This document shows, one piece after another, positions 33,873 to 44,897 of a stretch of 64,000 nucleotides of DNA (position 1 is the first letter of the stretch; each line of letters starts with the position of its first letter). Made by a program: the position numbers and the translations under genes. Source of the stretch: Favolaschia claudopus (taxonomy: Eukaryota > Basidiomycota > Agaricomycetes > Agaricales > Mycenaceae); NCBI GenBank assembly GCA_037176885.1, contig JAWWNJ010000016.1:2356001-2420000 (forward strand), given 5' to 3'. The notes beneath the pieces are model-generated. The model was given only the letters and a program-made list of their open reading frames with translations, searched no databases and had not been told where the DNA came from.

Positions 33873-34538
33873 ATTATGAACTTTCGGGTCGCCCGATTTT
33901 TGACCCGAAAAGAGAGGTTTCGGGTTGAAATTCGCCTCACCCGAAATTTTAGCCTATTCGAATTGTTTCGGTTAAGATTCTGGACAGCCCGAAAGGAATC
34001 ACGAAACTAAACCTTCCGATCTTGTTCCACGTCAGCCGGAACCCAGCCGAAAGACGAAGTATCAGATGAAGAATCGGCAAGGCCGAAACGGAATTCCGAA
34101 ATGCTTTGTTCCAGATTGGGAATAAGGGCGTCCGAAACGAGACCCAGAACATTTCGTATCGGCCAAGTTTCGGTGCGCCCGAAATTTATTCCCAAACTAT
34201 AAGAATCGTCGCACATTTCGACCCGCCCGAATTGAAAACAAAACATTTCCTTTAGGCTCAAGTTCCGCATGACCCGAAATTTAACCCGACACTCAAAATT
34301 TCGGTCGGCCCGAAACCTCATCGGCGGATGATCCGCCGCCCATCGGCGGATGGTCTGCAGGCGATCCGCCTCTCGTCGGCGGTCTGTCTGCGGAGTGTCT
34401 GCGGGCGGGCTGCAGAACGTCGTCTGAGGCTTCAAGTAGTAGACCGGTATGATATACTTATTTCTGAGAACTGCCCCAAGTTCCAACATGATTTAAAAGA
34501 CAGCTATATTGAGATAAGAAGGGAAAGAAAGTAGTACT
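33873..34538 (+). repeat. 666-bp dispersed repeat, copy A (uninterrupted)
   Basis: This copy matches, in reverse complement, 55501-55956 plus 63251-63460, which also sum to 666 bp. It is nearly identical where I compared it. The left part is dense in TTCGGG/CCCGAA motifs; the right part holds short inverted motifs such as CATCGGCGGATG and CGGTCTGTCTGCGG. I see no terminal inverted repeats, terminal direct repeats or coding sequence, so its class is unknown. The unoccupied insertion site CCGAAACG is at 34083-34090. Confidence 0.9.
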
Positions 34539-34739
34539 TGATACAACAAGATACAAAAAAATGATTGTTATACAGGCAGGTAGATTTTGTGATTGTGGGT
34601 GGAAGAAAACTCAATTGGTGCTACCATATTGAAGTTGATGATATTCGTCGAATGTCTACCATGATCCTGCACCCAATGGGAGCTGTTGGGAAAAGCAGAA
34701 GACGAGCACAGATGTTCGATGAGAAAGTTCAAGCTGAAC

Positions 34740-36260
34740 GGTTTGCCGATCATAGAAATGAAGCGGCGGATCCGAGTCGACGAATGGATGACTGAGAGAG
34801 GATAGGCAATACGAAAAAAATGGGTAGCTGAGATGTAGAACGGCGGATATGAGGTAATGAATGGCAGACGAGAGCAGCCGACGAGAGGTTGAGCAGCAGA
34901 GCGAGTGATGTGAGACAATGAGTGGGGGACGAGCTGATGGTGAGCAGCCGATGAGAGAGAATCAAATTGATGGGCGGGTGGTGTGAGACGACGTGCAGCG
35001 GATGAGTGGCCGATAAGAGAGGATGAGCGGCGGACTGAAGAGTGGCTAAGATTGGAGGGCCATTATCTGCGGGTGGTCATGGTGGTCTACAAAGACAATA
35101 GTCAGAGGGAGTCAACGTGAGATATAACTATACTATACAAATTATGTGTGTGGCACGACAAAGGGCGGAAATCGGGAGACATGAGCTGACGAGGGGTCAA
35201 CACAGTTGAGTTGTTGTTGCCAGAAGGGAGGGGTATTCTGGAAATGGCGAAGTGGACGTGTCGAGGTGGGAATCGTCTGTCCGTTACTTCGTCGTGGTTG
35301 GAGCGGTGACCTGGTCTGGATGTGAGCTCGAGAAAACAACTTTCTTGCCGTCCAGGGAATAGACTTCTAGGGTGAAAATCCATCTCAAAGCACGTATTCA
35401 AGATGATATGCTATCGGATGGGACTGCTTGATAACTTGCAGGGGATTGACATTTCCAGAACAAAAGGTGGTCAATGTAGAAACCATTCTCCAAAGGCAGA
35501 CCATAAATCCCGAGATCTTTTTGTGTTATTTTCATGACGGGCAAAAATTTTGATACAAGGAGTAGCTGTAGCACTCGCTGTCCCTGATCATAATCGTTCG
35601 GGAAGGAAGCTGAAGAGAAGATGAGCGGCCGGATTGAGACTGCATGCGGCAGATTACTTAGGGTAGTGAGCCTCTGTCAAGCGACGGATGTGACACAAAG
35701 AGTAGGAAAACACAGGATGATGTGCAGATGCTCCCAAGCAGATGGGGACCGAGAGCGTCTGATGAGCAGCCGATGATACGACGAGCGGCGAATTTGAGAT
35801 GATCAGCGTCTGATAAGCCGCGGATGCGAAAGAAGAGCAGCAAATGCAAACGGACTTGAGATTCTTGGAACCCGAAGAAGGGGCGACCAGCGTACGATGG
35901 CCAGCCAATCGTGGAAGATGAGCAGCAGATGTAACGCTGCCATTATCAATTCTTGTCGTCCTCACAATGTGTGGTAATGGGAGAGGATGCCGTAGTCCGC
36001 AGCTGAGAAGTTGAGCAGTGTGCGGATAAGCGGCCGATATGGAAGACGATGAGCGGCGGACGAGAGATGCTGAGCGAACCGAAAGCGTAAGCAGCAATGA
36101 GAGGATCAGTGGACGACGGACGATGAAGGATGAGCTGCGGATGGGAGCAGATGTGCCGCATGAGAGCTGAGGCCTGAGCAGCATATGAGCAGTTGATGTA
36201 AGATAATAAGCGGCGGATGAGAAAGCAGATGCGCGGCGGATGAGACAGGATGTCAGCCCA
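34740..36260 (-). repeat. Degenerate GATGAGCRGCGGATG-rich repeat block (inverted relative to 48.9-49.9 kb)
   Basis: The plus strand is filled with variants of GATGAGCGGCGGATG and GAGCAGCCGATGAGAC at irregular spacing. Its 35140-36250 part aligns in reverse complement with 48890-49860. Translated shadows agree over long stretches, for example KSVCICCSSFASA against KSICICRSSFASA. It is an old dispersed repeat with no intact gene. Confidence 0.65.
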
Positions 36261-36269
36261 GGGTATTTT

Positions 36270-38448
36270 CGATTTGAATCAGTCGAAGGCATTCATTGAT
36301 TCCAACTAACCATAATACAAATGCGCATATGATTTACACACATACCTCGTTCCCAGTTCAACGCCGTCTCGCAATTCCGCGGTCGCGTCCAAACGGGCTC
36401 AGCGCCGCAGGCTCGATATTTGCGTCTGAGTTGTCAACATAAGTATCGAATTTCCTCGAGCGAAACAAAGAGCTCACCTTGCGCGCTACTATGTAATTCT
36501 GTGCTCGGTGCGGTAACTCACTTGAGTAGTTTGGAGGAGGTCGGCACTGACGGCACTGTAGCCAGATTGCATGTGAGTAAGCACTGTTAGTTGATTTGTT
36601 TTCGACACACACTTACCTGACCCAGGACCACGTCGAGTCCGCCGTCGCGTCGAGGAGCGAGCCAGTGTCGCTGACGCCTACGTCACGGTATCTGCGTTGA
36701 GACGGTGAGGTCAATTGACTTCGGTTCCTGGCGGGAGACTTGCCCTTCGGGACGTGCCCTCGGCGGCGCGGACGCTGACGTGGCTGAGAATTTGGTTTTG
36801 AAGGTGGGGTGTAGCGTTGAAATAGTGAGCCGAAACGAGCCAGGAGTTGGCCACACTGAGTCGATAGCAGCGCCGCGGCGGGAGGCTGTGCGGGTATTTT
36901 GCGTCGGGGTTGAGGAACAGTGGCGTGCTTGCAAAGAGGTGGATGAGCGAGCGGATGTCGAGACAGACGATGCGGCGCCTTGTGAATAATTTGGCGCAAG
37001 AGTGAAGAGTGGCGGCGGTCTAGGGTTTGAATTGAGGGGTCGAGAACTCGAAGGCGAAAGCGAGAGCGGGGGGATGAGCGAAGTGAAGGCTTCACTTTTC
37101 TCGCTGCTCGTCTGTATCTCTCTTTTTTGTGGTACGACTTACTCCTCTCTGAATCTTCGCGTGGCGGCATTCGAAGGCGCTGGGTAGCGAGTAGAGATGT
37201 TGAAAGACGACGCATGGGGTAGCCGGTAGTTGGCGCGGGTGGAGATTGAGTGTCGATGTCGGCGTCGCAGGAGTCGTCGGGTGCCAGGAGGCCGTCGTTG
37301 CTGTGGAAAGGGGCGAAGAGAGCGCAGACGTATAGCAGACTCACGAAGGTTGGAATGACGAGGGGGATCGACGCGGCGAACTCGGGGGTCCGAAGGCCTT
37401 AAACGCTGAGGCCCGTGAGGGCGGGAGGCCGCGCGAGGTGGCGAGCTTAGGGACGGATCGTTAGTGACGTCACCGAGGTTGATGGGATGAACTTGAAGAC
37501 GGCCCGGGCATCAAGGACTTCCAAACATCTTCAGTGAATTCACCACCTCATTCTCAGTCATTCTCTGTTCCTTGCGCTTTGCCGCGCTGGCACGCAGTGT
37601 CGCTCCATTTTGGCAAGTAACAACTCGTGTCACCCCTCGACTCAGACTGCAGCTGGGAACTTAACTGCACTTGTACAAATCCGACAACAATCCGCGCTGT
37701 CGTCACCGCACACGAACCGAAAAGAGACCGACCCCCTCATTCAAGTTTCCTGCCGCTGGCTTCCTACTAGTTCCTACTATGATACTCTCTACATCAGTCG
37801 TTATTCTCGCCATCATACTCGCTCGACCGTCCTGACACGGCTGCCAGCCGAATAGCTAAGTACATGATGGAAGCGCAACCGATCGCGAGGAATTTTGATT
37901 AACGTGTCGAGGAACACAAGGTATGTATGTAGTTGCTCTTTCACGGATGCTCTCGAGCCCGCCACATCGTCTCTTCTTCCGCCCTATGTAACTGTTCTTG
38001 GCCGCACATGCCGCCCTCAACTCGTCGTCCAAAAAAATGACCACTTCAAGTTCTGCCATGGGTAAGTGCTTCGCGTTCAGCCTGCTCGAACGCTGAGTTT
38101 GCCCCTCAGCTCTCCAAATCTTGCCCTCTTCTCCGGCAATCCGCCGCTGTTTTCCGCCAGATGCAATTTTTTTCGCTTTCCCCTTCGTCTCACGCTCTGC
38201 GCCGCCGCCGACTCGCGCCACGACAAGTCAAGACGCATCAGCTTTAAAATCAACGGTTTGGGGGGGGGGGGGGGGGTCCAAAATGAGACGCATACCTCGT
38301 CAGTGTACTCGGAGTCTCAGCCGCCTGTTTCATCAGCATCGTCAACGTTTAACCCCAGAAATTTGAATCAATATAAGTGCCTCGCTTTTGACGGCTGAAG
38401 AACATCCAAGTTTACCCTCCTGTTCAGAATCAGCAACACTACGCTGTC
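36270..38448. other. Stretch with possible gene remnants, left flank of the Plavaka-like element
   Basis: On the minus strand a plausible exon pair exists at about 36690-36530 (DTGSLLDATADSTWSWV, then SAVSADLLQTTQ) with good donor and acceptor sites, but I could not extend it into a gene. A 243-codon minus ORF over it (36613-37344) is Arg/Ser/Pro-rich and probably a shadow. A run of 17 G occurs at 38260-38276. Confidence 0.4.
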
Positions 38449-38542
38449 ACACCGGGCGGGAACCTGATGACACGTCAAATTGACGTGTGGTCATGACACA
38501 GTCCCTCCAGTGAACCTGTTGTTCCCTGTGACCATGTCACCG
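38449..38542 (+). repeat. Left terminal inverted repeat of the Plavaka-like element
   Basis: It matches the reverse complement of 44804-44897 at roughly 80%: ACACCGGGCGGGAACCTG, then ACACGTCAA, GACGTGTGGTCATGACAC and TTCCCTGTGAC. Inside it lies a near-perfect palindrome ACACGTCAAATTGACGTGT, which could form a hairpin or bind a dimeric protein. Confidence 0.9.
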
Positions 38543-39154
38543 CCTTCGCTTTGTTCCGTCCCTCCTCGTTCCCGACTCCAGCCACAGATTCGGAACATAA
38601 ATGGCCCGACAATTCCATCAGGATTTTTGATATCTCCGCACCTCGACCTGTCCCGCTGGCACCTTCACACGTATTGTGGGAATGCCCGGAATCTTCTCTC
38701 TTGTCGTCTTCCTTCGTGCTCTTGTCGCCCACTAGCACCATCTACTGGCCTTCAACACCTTTGTTATCCCTCTCCTTGGATATCACAACCACATCAAGCC
38801 CTTGAGGTTAGGCTTCCGCTGTGTCAAGAGCTATGGCTAGCGTAGTCTCTCTTTCTGCTTGGTCTCACGAAGGCGATGACGGGGAAGGCTTGGAGCTGAA
38901 GGTCATGGGTGCTGGGTGCGTCTCTTCCAGATCCTTTTCCTCTTCCCGTCTCTGACTGGCAAACCACCGGCAGATTTGTGTGAGTCTTAAGTGTGCGGCT
39001 CATTCATTTTTTTATGCTACACTGTGTCTGGCTCGTGTTCACTACCTCATGTCGAGATAAGATAAGATTTAATACGAATAGATTTCTTTGTCTTCATCCT
39101 CTTTCATTGACCACCACCGTCTATTCATCTTTGCCTATTCCCATTTCCTCTTCA

Positions 39155-40761
39155 ATGGCCAGCACGGAACAAGACCACCCAATTAACTCTGACAACGACG
39201 ATGATGGGTTTGAACCACCGGAAGATATCGACCAATCCGACGACTCGAGGCGAGGGGGTAAAGGCACAAAGCGTCGAAGGCGGTCATTTGACGAGCCCGA
39301 GGATGCTAGTGGGAGCTCTTCCAAGCGGCCACGTCCCTCAAAGTCGCAAGCTGCTGCTGCCGCTGCCGTGTCGTCGTCTAGAAAGAGGAAGGGAAAGGGG
39401 TACGCTGTTCCCAAGTCCAAGGTTCCTGAGTGGGCGAAAGAAGCGCAGGTGAGTTATGAGGTGAGGGTATCTTCTGGTCACTCACATACTGTTCTAAGGT
39501 CGCTTTACAACTTCTCATCCGTATTCTTCTGGGCTGCCTCACCCAGAACTTACTGCCGAAGGCCGATGTCAAGGCCCTCATGAATACATTTGATGCACGC
39601 TTTGCAGAGAATGTCAACCTTGTCAACAACATTGAAGACCTTGTCAACCGTGCTGTCCCCGCAATGGACAAGGCACTCGACGCCCACAATGCTGCCTTGA
39701 GGGAGCATGCTACTAGCTCGAGCCGCATCGCTGGCTATGCGGTACAGGTTGATATCTCCCATCTTGCTCTTGCGTTTGGCTTGATAGCAAAGGCTGGGCT
39801 TACTGCATGGGCGCCCGATATTTTGGGGTCGCCAGATTCCTTGTACAACTCTCTGATGGAGTCTCTCTGTGTTATCGCTTTCAAGCGCATCACCGTTGCT
39901 CACGGTTTTCTATTTCTTGGGGTTGATGAGTCCATTGCCAAGAACGATGTGCTTGTCGTTACTCTCTATAGGAGCTTTGTTTTCGGGTACATGGCGAAAC
40001 TCGTGCGCAAGAATCTGAGACGGCCCGGCAGCGTCGCGGTGGACCAAGCCAACAATCCCATTTATGGACGTCGCAAGCGGGTATGTGCTTCTATCCTCTA
40101 TCTAATTCCCGTTGTGCTAATATGCTTATAGCTGGGTAAAGCTCGTTACAAGCACTTGAAGGCTGAGGGCTTTCGTGACACTGTGGTACGATTAGCGGAA
40201 GAAGTGGAGTGCCATTCAGACGATGAAGCAGTTCCTGTTGCTGCTGTCGTCCAGAGCGGAATCACTCACTTCATCCGTAAGAAGCCTGGCCGCAACGATC
40301 AAGTTACCACCTTGTTGCGTGACACTCAGAAGGGCTGGAATGACCAGTGTCTCCGTGCCGGCAAGCGGACTGCCAGGTCAGTACTCAATAGGTGTTGCTC
40401 ATTGTTAATTCTGACCAATTCCAGGGTTGGTATTGATCGCGCAGAGGCGACTCCGCCCAAAGGGCCATCTCTCATCTCTTACAAACTTCCGAAATACGTC
40501 CCGATTGATTTTTTCACCCCCGAGTTCTTCAACGCTCTCACTGTCAAGGAACGAGACATGTATCGGGACAACGGTATCGCACTTCCGCTTGCCAGCGCTT
40601 ACAATCCAGTCCAGAATTGGAAGACGTTGGATGAGGAGGAGTTCATGGATAAATATGGTAATGATGTTCTCAAGCTCTATAAGATACCGACGGAGGAGGA
40701 AGTCGAGAATGCGATGTCTGAGGAGGACTTTGACTTGGACAACGATAGCGGTGCTGAATAG
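39155..40761 (+). CDS. Accessory protein of the Plavaka-like element, unknown function
   Basis: Exons 39155-39448, 39499-40080, 40132-40376 and 40425-40761 give 485 residues. The N-terminal 98 residues are disordered: acidic at first (DNDDDGFEPPEDIDQSDDS), then basic with likely nuclear localisation signals (KGTKRRRR, SSRKRKGKG) and an Ala run. The middle is helical (LVNNIEDLVNRAVPAMDKAL), a short motif KARYKHLKAEGF follows, and the tail is acidic (EDFDLDNDSGAE). It has no catalytic motif that I recognise. Genes like this accompany Plavaka-type transposases in Agaricomycetes, by memory, and a DNA-binding or regulatory partner role is inference. The last intron (48 nt) is in frame and open, so its removal is inferred from splice signals. 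Confidence 0.8.
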
Positions 40762-40930
40762 ATGTCATTCTTCTTGTTCTTATGCTTTGTATCATCCTTT
40801 TACATGTATTCTAGAACCATAATAATTTTTTGACCCTATGATATTCACATCCAAAGCATGAAATACATCTTCTCGCAAATGGACTCAGAGTCCGTTTTAA
40901 GCGCCGATTAGCGCTCACGGTCATGTGACT

Positions 40931-40987
40931 GGGTACGGCGAGCAACTTTACCATCAGCAAATGATGGTAAAGCTGCTCGCCGTGCCC
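40931..40987. terminator. Strong inverted repeat between the two convergent transposon genes
   Basis: Arms GGGTACGGCGAGCA plus ACTTTACCATCA and their complement flank a 5-nt loop GCAAA, giving a stem of about 26 bp. A TTTTTT run follows at about 40988. It lies between the convergent 3' ends of the element genes. A second hairpin, GGGACTTGGGCA with its complement, is at about 41240-41268. A role in 3' end formation or in blocking read-through is inferred; it could also be a small insertion relic. Confidence 0.45.
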
Positions 40988-41467
40988 TTTTTTGGGCTAC
41001 TAGCAAGGGATAAACAGAATTCGAAATATAGAGGGTGATCTAGACAATATTCTAAGATGTTCTATGCAAGGGTTTTATTTCTTCTTCATCTATAGGGACA
41101 CTAGACAATTTTAATTAATAAATCAACTCAGCGTGAATGCTGAGGGATACTGCTACTTACTTCCATTCTGATCTTTAGATAGATGTAGAATCCAGATCTT
41201 ATTTACCTAGGGGAACCCCTGTTTGCGCTGGATGACGCAAAGGGACTTGGGCACTTCTGCCCAAGTCCCATTACATCATTCTCATGGAGCTCCATCAAAC
41301 TATGACAGAGTTCTATTTTTGGGTACACAAGCTCCCAAACCAACTACGTCATCAAAGCGGGACTCGGCTTGTTACCGGGCCAGAGACTATTGCCGGTTGA
41401 CCCGGCCCCGTGGGAACTAGTTAGTACATAAAGCATATCATTGATATCCTATACACATTGAAAGTAC

Positions 41468-44400
41468 CTATCTACGACCACGATTTAAGCCCCAACAAAT
41501 AGCTAAGGTGTTCTTGTTGATATTTTTGTAAGTACCAGCTGGCTTCTTGGCACACGTTAAATGGGTAATAATATGTTGTGGTTGAACAAGAAGCACTTCT
41601 TCTGAAGGTTGGGAATTCACGAGCATCGAGTTCAGATTTGGGCGCATATGGTACGGCGAGTGTATCTCCTCTGCGGCAGTCAATGGAATGTGTGGATTGA
41701 TGAATACAAATGTTTCCACCAAGCCTTCAAGTGGAATTTGTAAGATTTGGGAGATGAATCCAGTCTTTATGTTGTCTTTGTGCTTGAACTGGACTGCACT
41801 ATTCCCAGTGTGTGATGAATAACAGCTAAATGTTTGCCTCTTATCCTTGAATTCCCTGATAGACTTGGCTGCTGGTGGTAAGATAAGCGCAGACTCCGGA
41901 TGTGGATGTGCTGTATGATGTCGGTAATGGCGGTTAATGGAATGCAGATAATCTCCAATCATTTGATACTGCTGTGGATTCATATTGGGCCGTTTCCGCA
42001 GGAACTTTGCAGTCTGTGCATCATCAAGAGGCTGCCGTGCAAAAGGCTTATCTGATTCAGGCTCCAAGATTGTAGCCAATGTTGAAAGTTTTGAGTCCTT
42101 GAATGTTCGATGACGCTGTGTAGATATGACACGGCAATAACGGGTCATTTGCTTGAGCATTGTATAATCCATGTCATCTATTCACCAAGCACCATTAAAA
42201 AAATATGATATAGTATTCAATCATACATACAAAGATGTTTGTTAGTCTTGATTTTCTGTAGCATTGCATTGACACGTTCTCCAAAGAACTCAGCTAGTCC
42301 AGGAAGAGGGCCCCAGTATTTCATCAACTCTTCATTGTGCATTGCATAGTGGTGGTTTGGAACTTCATTGACATCAGGGTGAAGCATCTGGATAGAGCGA
42401 CGGTATTGAACATAGCGCTCAGTGAAGCGCTTGGCCTCATCGTTGTTTGTGCAAAATGAAGCCACAATGTTTGTAGCACCTGTGAGGTGGTAATAGCTCA
42501 GAAACATCTCTGCATTGGTGGCCGGATCTTCGTGGAATCGAATTTCGGGTATAATGAGTGGAAATATTGCAAGAAACAGCATAAGATATTGGTCCGCAGT
42601 GAGTTTTCCGTATTTCTTTTCACCAAGTTTCGATGGTGGACATGCCATCCATGTAGGACGATAGAATTCCCTGATGCACTTCTGAATTTTTTTCAACTCT
42701 GATTCAGGAAAGTCGAAAGAGCCATGAATAGCCAGAGGCACAAAATTTGGATCGTCATTCTCATCCTCTTCATCAATATCCATCAATTCCTCTTGAGAGC
42801 TTGAACGTGGTACTGTATTAGCCCTCGATGGATTTTTGGGAGTCGATGAACCCCCACGAGAATCAGCCTGTGACGAAGAAAAGGTTTCCAGTTCTTTTCG
42901 CAAAGCCTCTAGTGCACCAGGTTGATCAAAAGCTGCTTGTTCGTTCTCAAGGTCCACACTCTCTCTTTCTGATTCTGTAACATCATCATCTGTCCATAAT
43001 TCCTCGTCGTCGATCTTTGCTAGGGCTTCAGCTTTCTTCGCTGCTCGGCCAATACCCCAAAGAGTTCGAAGATGATGTTCCAAGACTCCTTCTGCCCAAT
43101 TGTGCATGAACCCCAGAATAGTGTTGTTGACCGGATTCCAATACGGAAGACGGTGTAGTGAGCACCAGCGCACACCAGTTTCTGTTCCTTGTTTTTCACG
43201 AGCCTTTGTGGTGTCCAGATGAAGCCATTTTGCTGCCTGTTCTCGTACTGTTTTTCCTGTTCTAGAGATCCAGGAAAAATCAAGAAGACCCTTGTGCTCA
43301 TTCTTGAGCAGACAGTAAGTGCAGAAATAGGTTGCACTGTGGGAAAGAAAGCCTCCAACCAGTTTCGCTGCTTCCAAGTCTGCAATAAGAGGAACTACTC
43401 TGGTTGGAACACGTACACCCTCTGGGTGATAGAACGTAGAAAGAGGCTTTGAAGTAGGTTTCTCTGTTTCAAGCACAGTCTCGATAATTGGGTCCATTAG
43501 GTGGTTCAGAAGGGTGGCTTCTGGTTTCGACGGCGAAGGAGTCAATCCAGCAATATAGAGGTTCTCAGGCAGATAGCGAATTTCGAGAGGCAGATTGAGA
43601 CAAACAAAGACTATAGCACCACAGGAAACAATTTTGCCTGCATAACAATTTCAAATTGTTTCAAATTTCAAATTGAAAGTTTAGACGTACCAGCAACTTT
43701 GTTTCCGTATGGATTAAACCAATCCATATATACTCCGAAGACAAGATGATACTTGCTTGTACGAAACTCTAGAAGGTCTGCCCAGGCAGGAGTATCATGA
43801 AGATCATGCATATCTGCTCCTGGAGTTGGACGAGCCTTCCGAAAAGTAGCATCTAGATGATCCTCAATATGTTGCTGAGAGAGAAAGAATTCAAGCCAAG
43901 AGGAGAATTTCTGGGTATTATAAACCATCTTGGGTACGGACTTGGCAGTCTTGCCAAATCGTTGTTCCCGCCAGAGCTCTGTACCACATTCGTGTGACAG
44001 GCGGGATGCCTTGAATGGACAGTATTGAGGCATCTTTGAATTGTCTGGATAGATTGTGAAACATTTTGGGCAGCAAGCTACACGCTTGAGTTCCGGTTCC
44101 TGGTTGTAGTGGCGATATACAGTCTCGATATCTTTAGGAAGCTGTATTTCGGGAAGCTGGACCACAACGCCCTGAGATGCTAGAGCAGCCTGTAGAAGTC
44201 CCAAAGCCACAGAGAGAATGAACTGGAGGGCCTTCAAAACACTATTTGCCGTCCTGTTACTAGCCCCCGCTCTAAGATTGAGCCATATCACAAGAGCACA
44301 GCAGAGATGAATGATAATTTTTGTATCAACCACAAAATCTGGTGAAGTTTTCAACGCATAAGCAGTTGTAGAAGATAAAAACACACCTTTCAATTCCTTT

Positions 44401-44582
44401 CTATTAGTGGTGGATGCTCCTTTCTCTTTCCTCTGAGGTCGTGGTGGGGGAGGGCCCGCAGATTCATTCTGATGGCGATTTTTCACAGCTGTAGTGACAC
44501 GATCCCCGGGAAACCACTGTGCACCAACAAGGACCTTCTTCTTGCTACAAATGCTACAGGTGCAGATAACTTTCTTTGCCAT
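41468..44582 (-). CDS. Plavaka/tnp2-type transposase
   Basis: Three exons (44582-43691, 43637-42231, 42177-41468) sum to 3009 nt, giving 1002 residues, close to the usual length of about 1000 for this family. The N-terminus has a Cys cluster (CTCSICSKKK), then a zinc-ribbon-like block (VACCPKCFTIYPDN with a later CGTEL). The block FGVYMDWFNPYGNKVAG carries the putative first catalytic Asp. A second core block is VPLIADLEAAKLVGG with CTYCLLKNEH and RWCSLHRLPYWNPV, followed by NTILGFMHNWAEGVLEHHL. The end is NTLAICWGLNRGRR. Joining exons 1 and 2 makes the Gly codon in VAGKIVSCGA. No internal stop or frameshift is seen, so the gene appears intact. It would act in the nucleus on the element's terminal repeats. 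Confidence 0.92.
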
Positions 44583-44803
44583 CTGTGAAGACGGTGGGAG
44601 GAAGAGAGACGGGAAGGAAAAGACGGCAAGACATTGAGACCCGTCTACTTATGTATACTGTATCGATCTTGATATGTCAGATCTGTATCAGGGTAATCTG
44701 ATACAGCACAGATTATGCCTGTTCCGATCTTGACATACACAGCATCAATTCATTCAATTCTACCTCTAAAAGGAGTCACCGTAAAATCCGAGGCCCGAGG
44801 AGA

Positions 44804-44897
44804 CGTGACAAAGTCACAGGGAACGATGGGTTCAATGGGAAGGGACGTGTCATGACCACACGTCGTTTTGACGTGTTACCAGGTTCCCGCCCGGTGT
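44804..44897 (-). repeat. Right terminal inverted repeat of the Plavaka-like element
   Basis: Reverse complement of the left repeat at 38449-38542, including the palindromic ACACGTCAA core with a few substitutions. Between it and the transposase start lies a separate inverted pair (TCTGTATCAG/CTGATACAG, about 44680-44708) in the probable promoter. Confidence 0.9.

Larger units (their letters stand above)
38449..44897. mobile_element. Plavaka-like (CACTA/EnSpm-type) DNA transposon with an accompanying gene
   Basis: This 6.45 kb element is bounded by terminal inverted repeats of about 94 bp. It contains a plus-strand gene (39155-40761) and a minus-strand tnp2-type transposase gene (44582-41468), facing each other. 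Both genes read cleanly through all introns, so the element may still be functional. The ends begin ACACCGGGCGGGAACCTG. I could not see a matching 2-3 bp target duplication (left flank TGTC, right flank CAAT), so the exact edge may be one or two bases off. Confidence 0.88.

Noticed and set aside
35654..36292. 212-codon minus-strand ORF
   Set aside because: Translation of the degenerate repeat block; its similarity to the frame at 48890-49507 comes from shared repeat DNA.
36613..37344. 243-codon minus-strand ORF
   Set aside because: Low-complexity Arg/Pro/Ser content and a competing plus-strand frame; only a small possible exon near 36.6 kb looks real.
38260..38276. Run of 17 G as a possible G-quadruplex
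   Set aside because: A plain homopolymer run next to a transposon edge; its length may also be a sequencing artefact.
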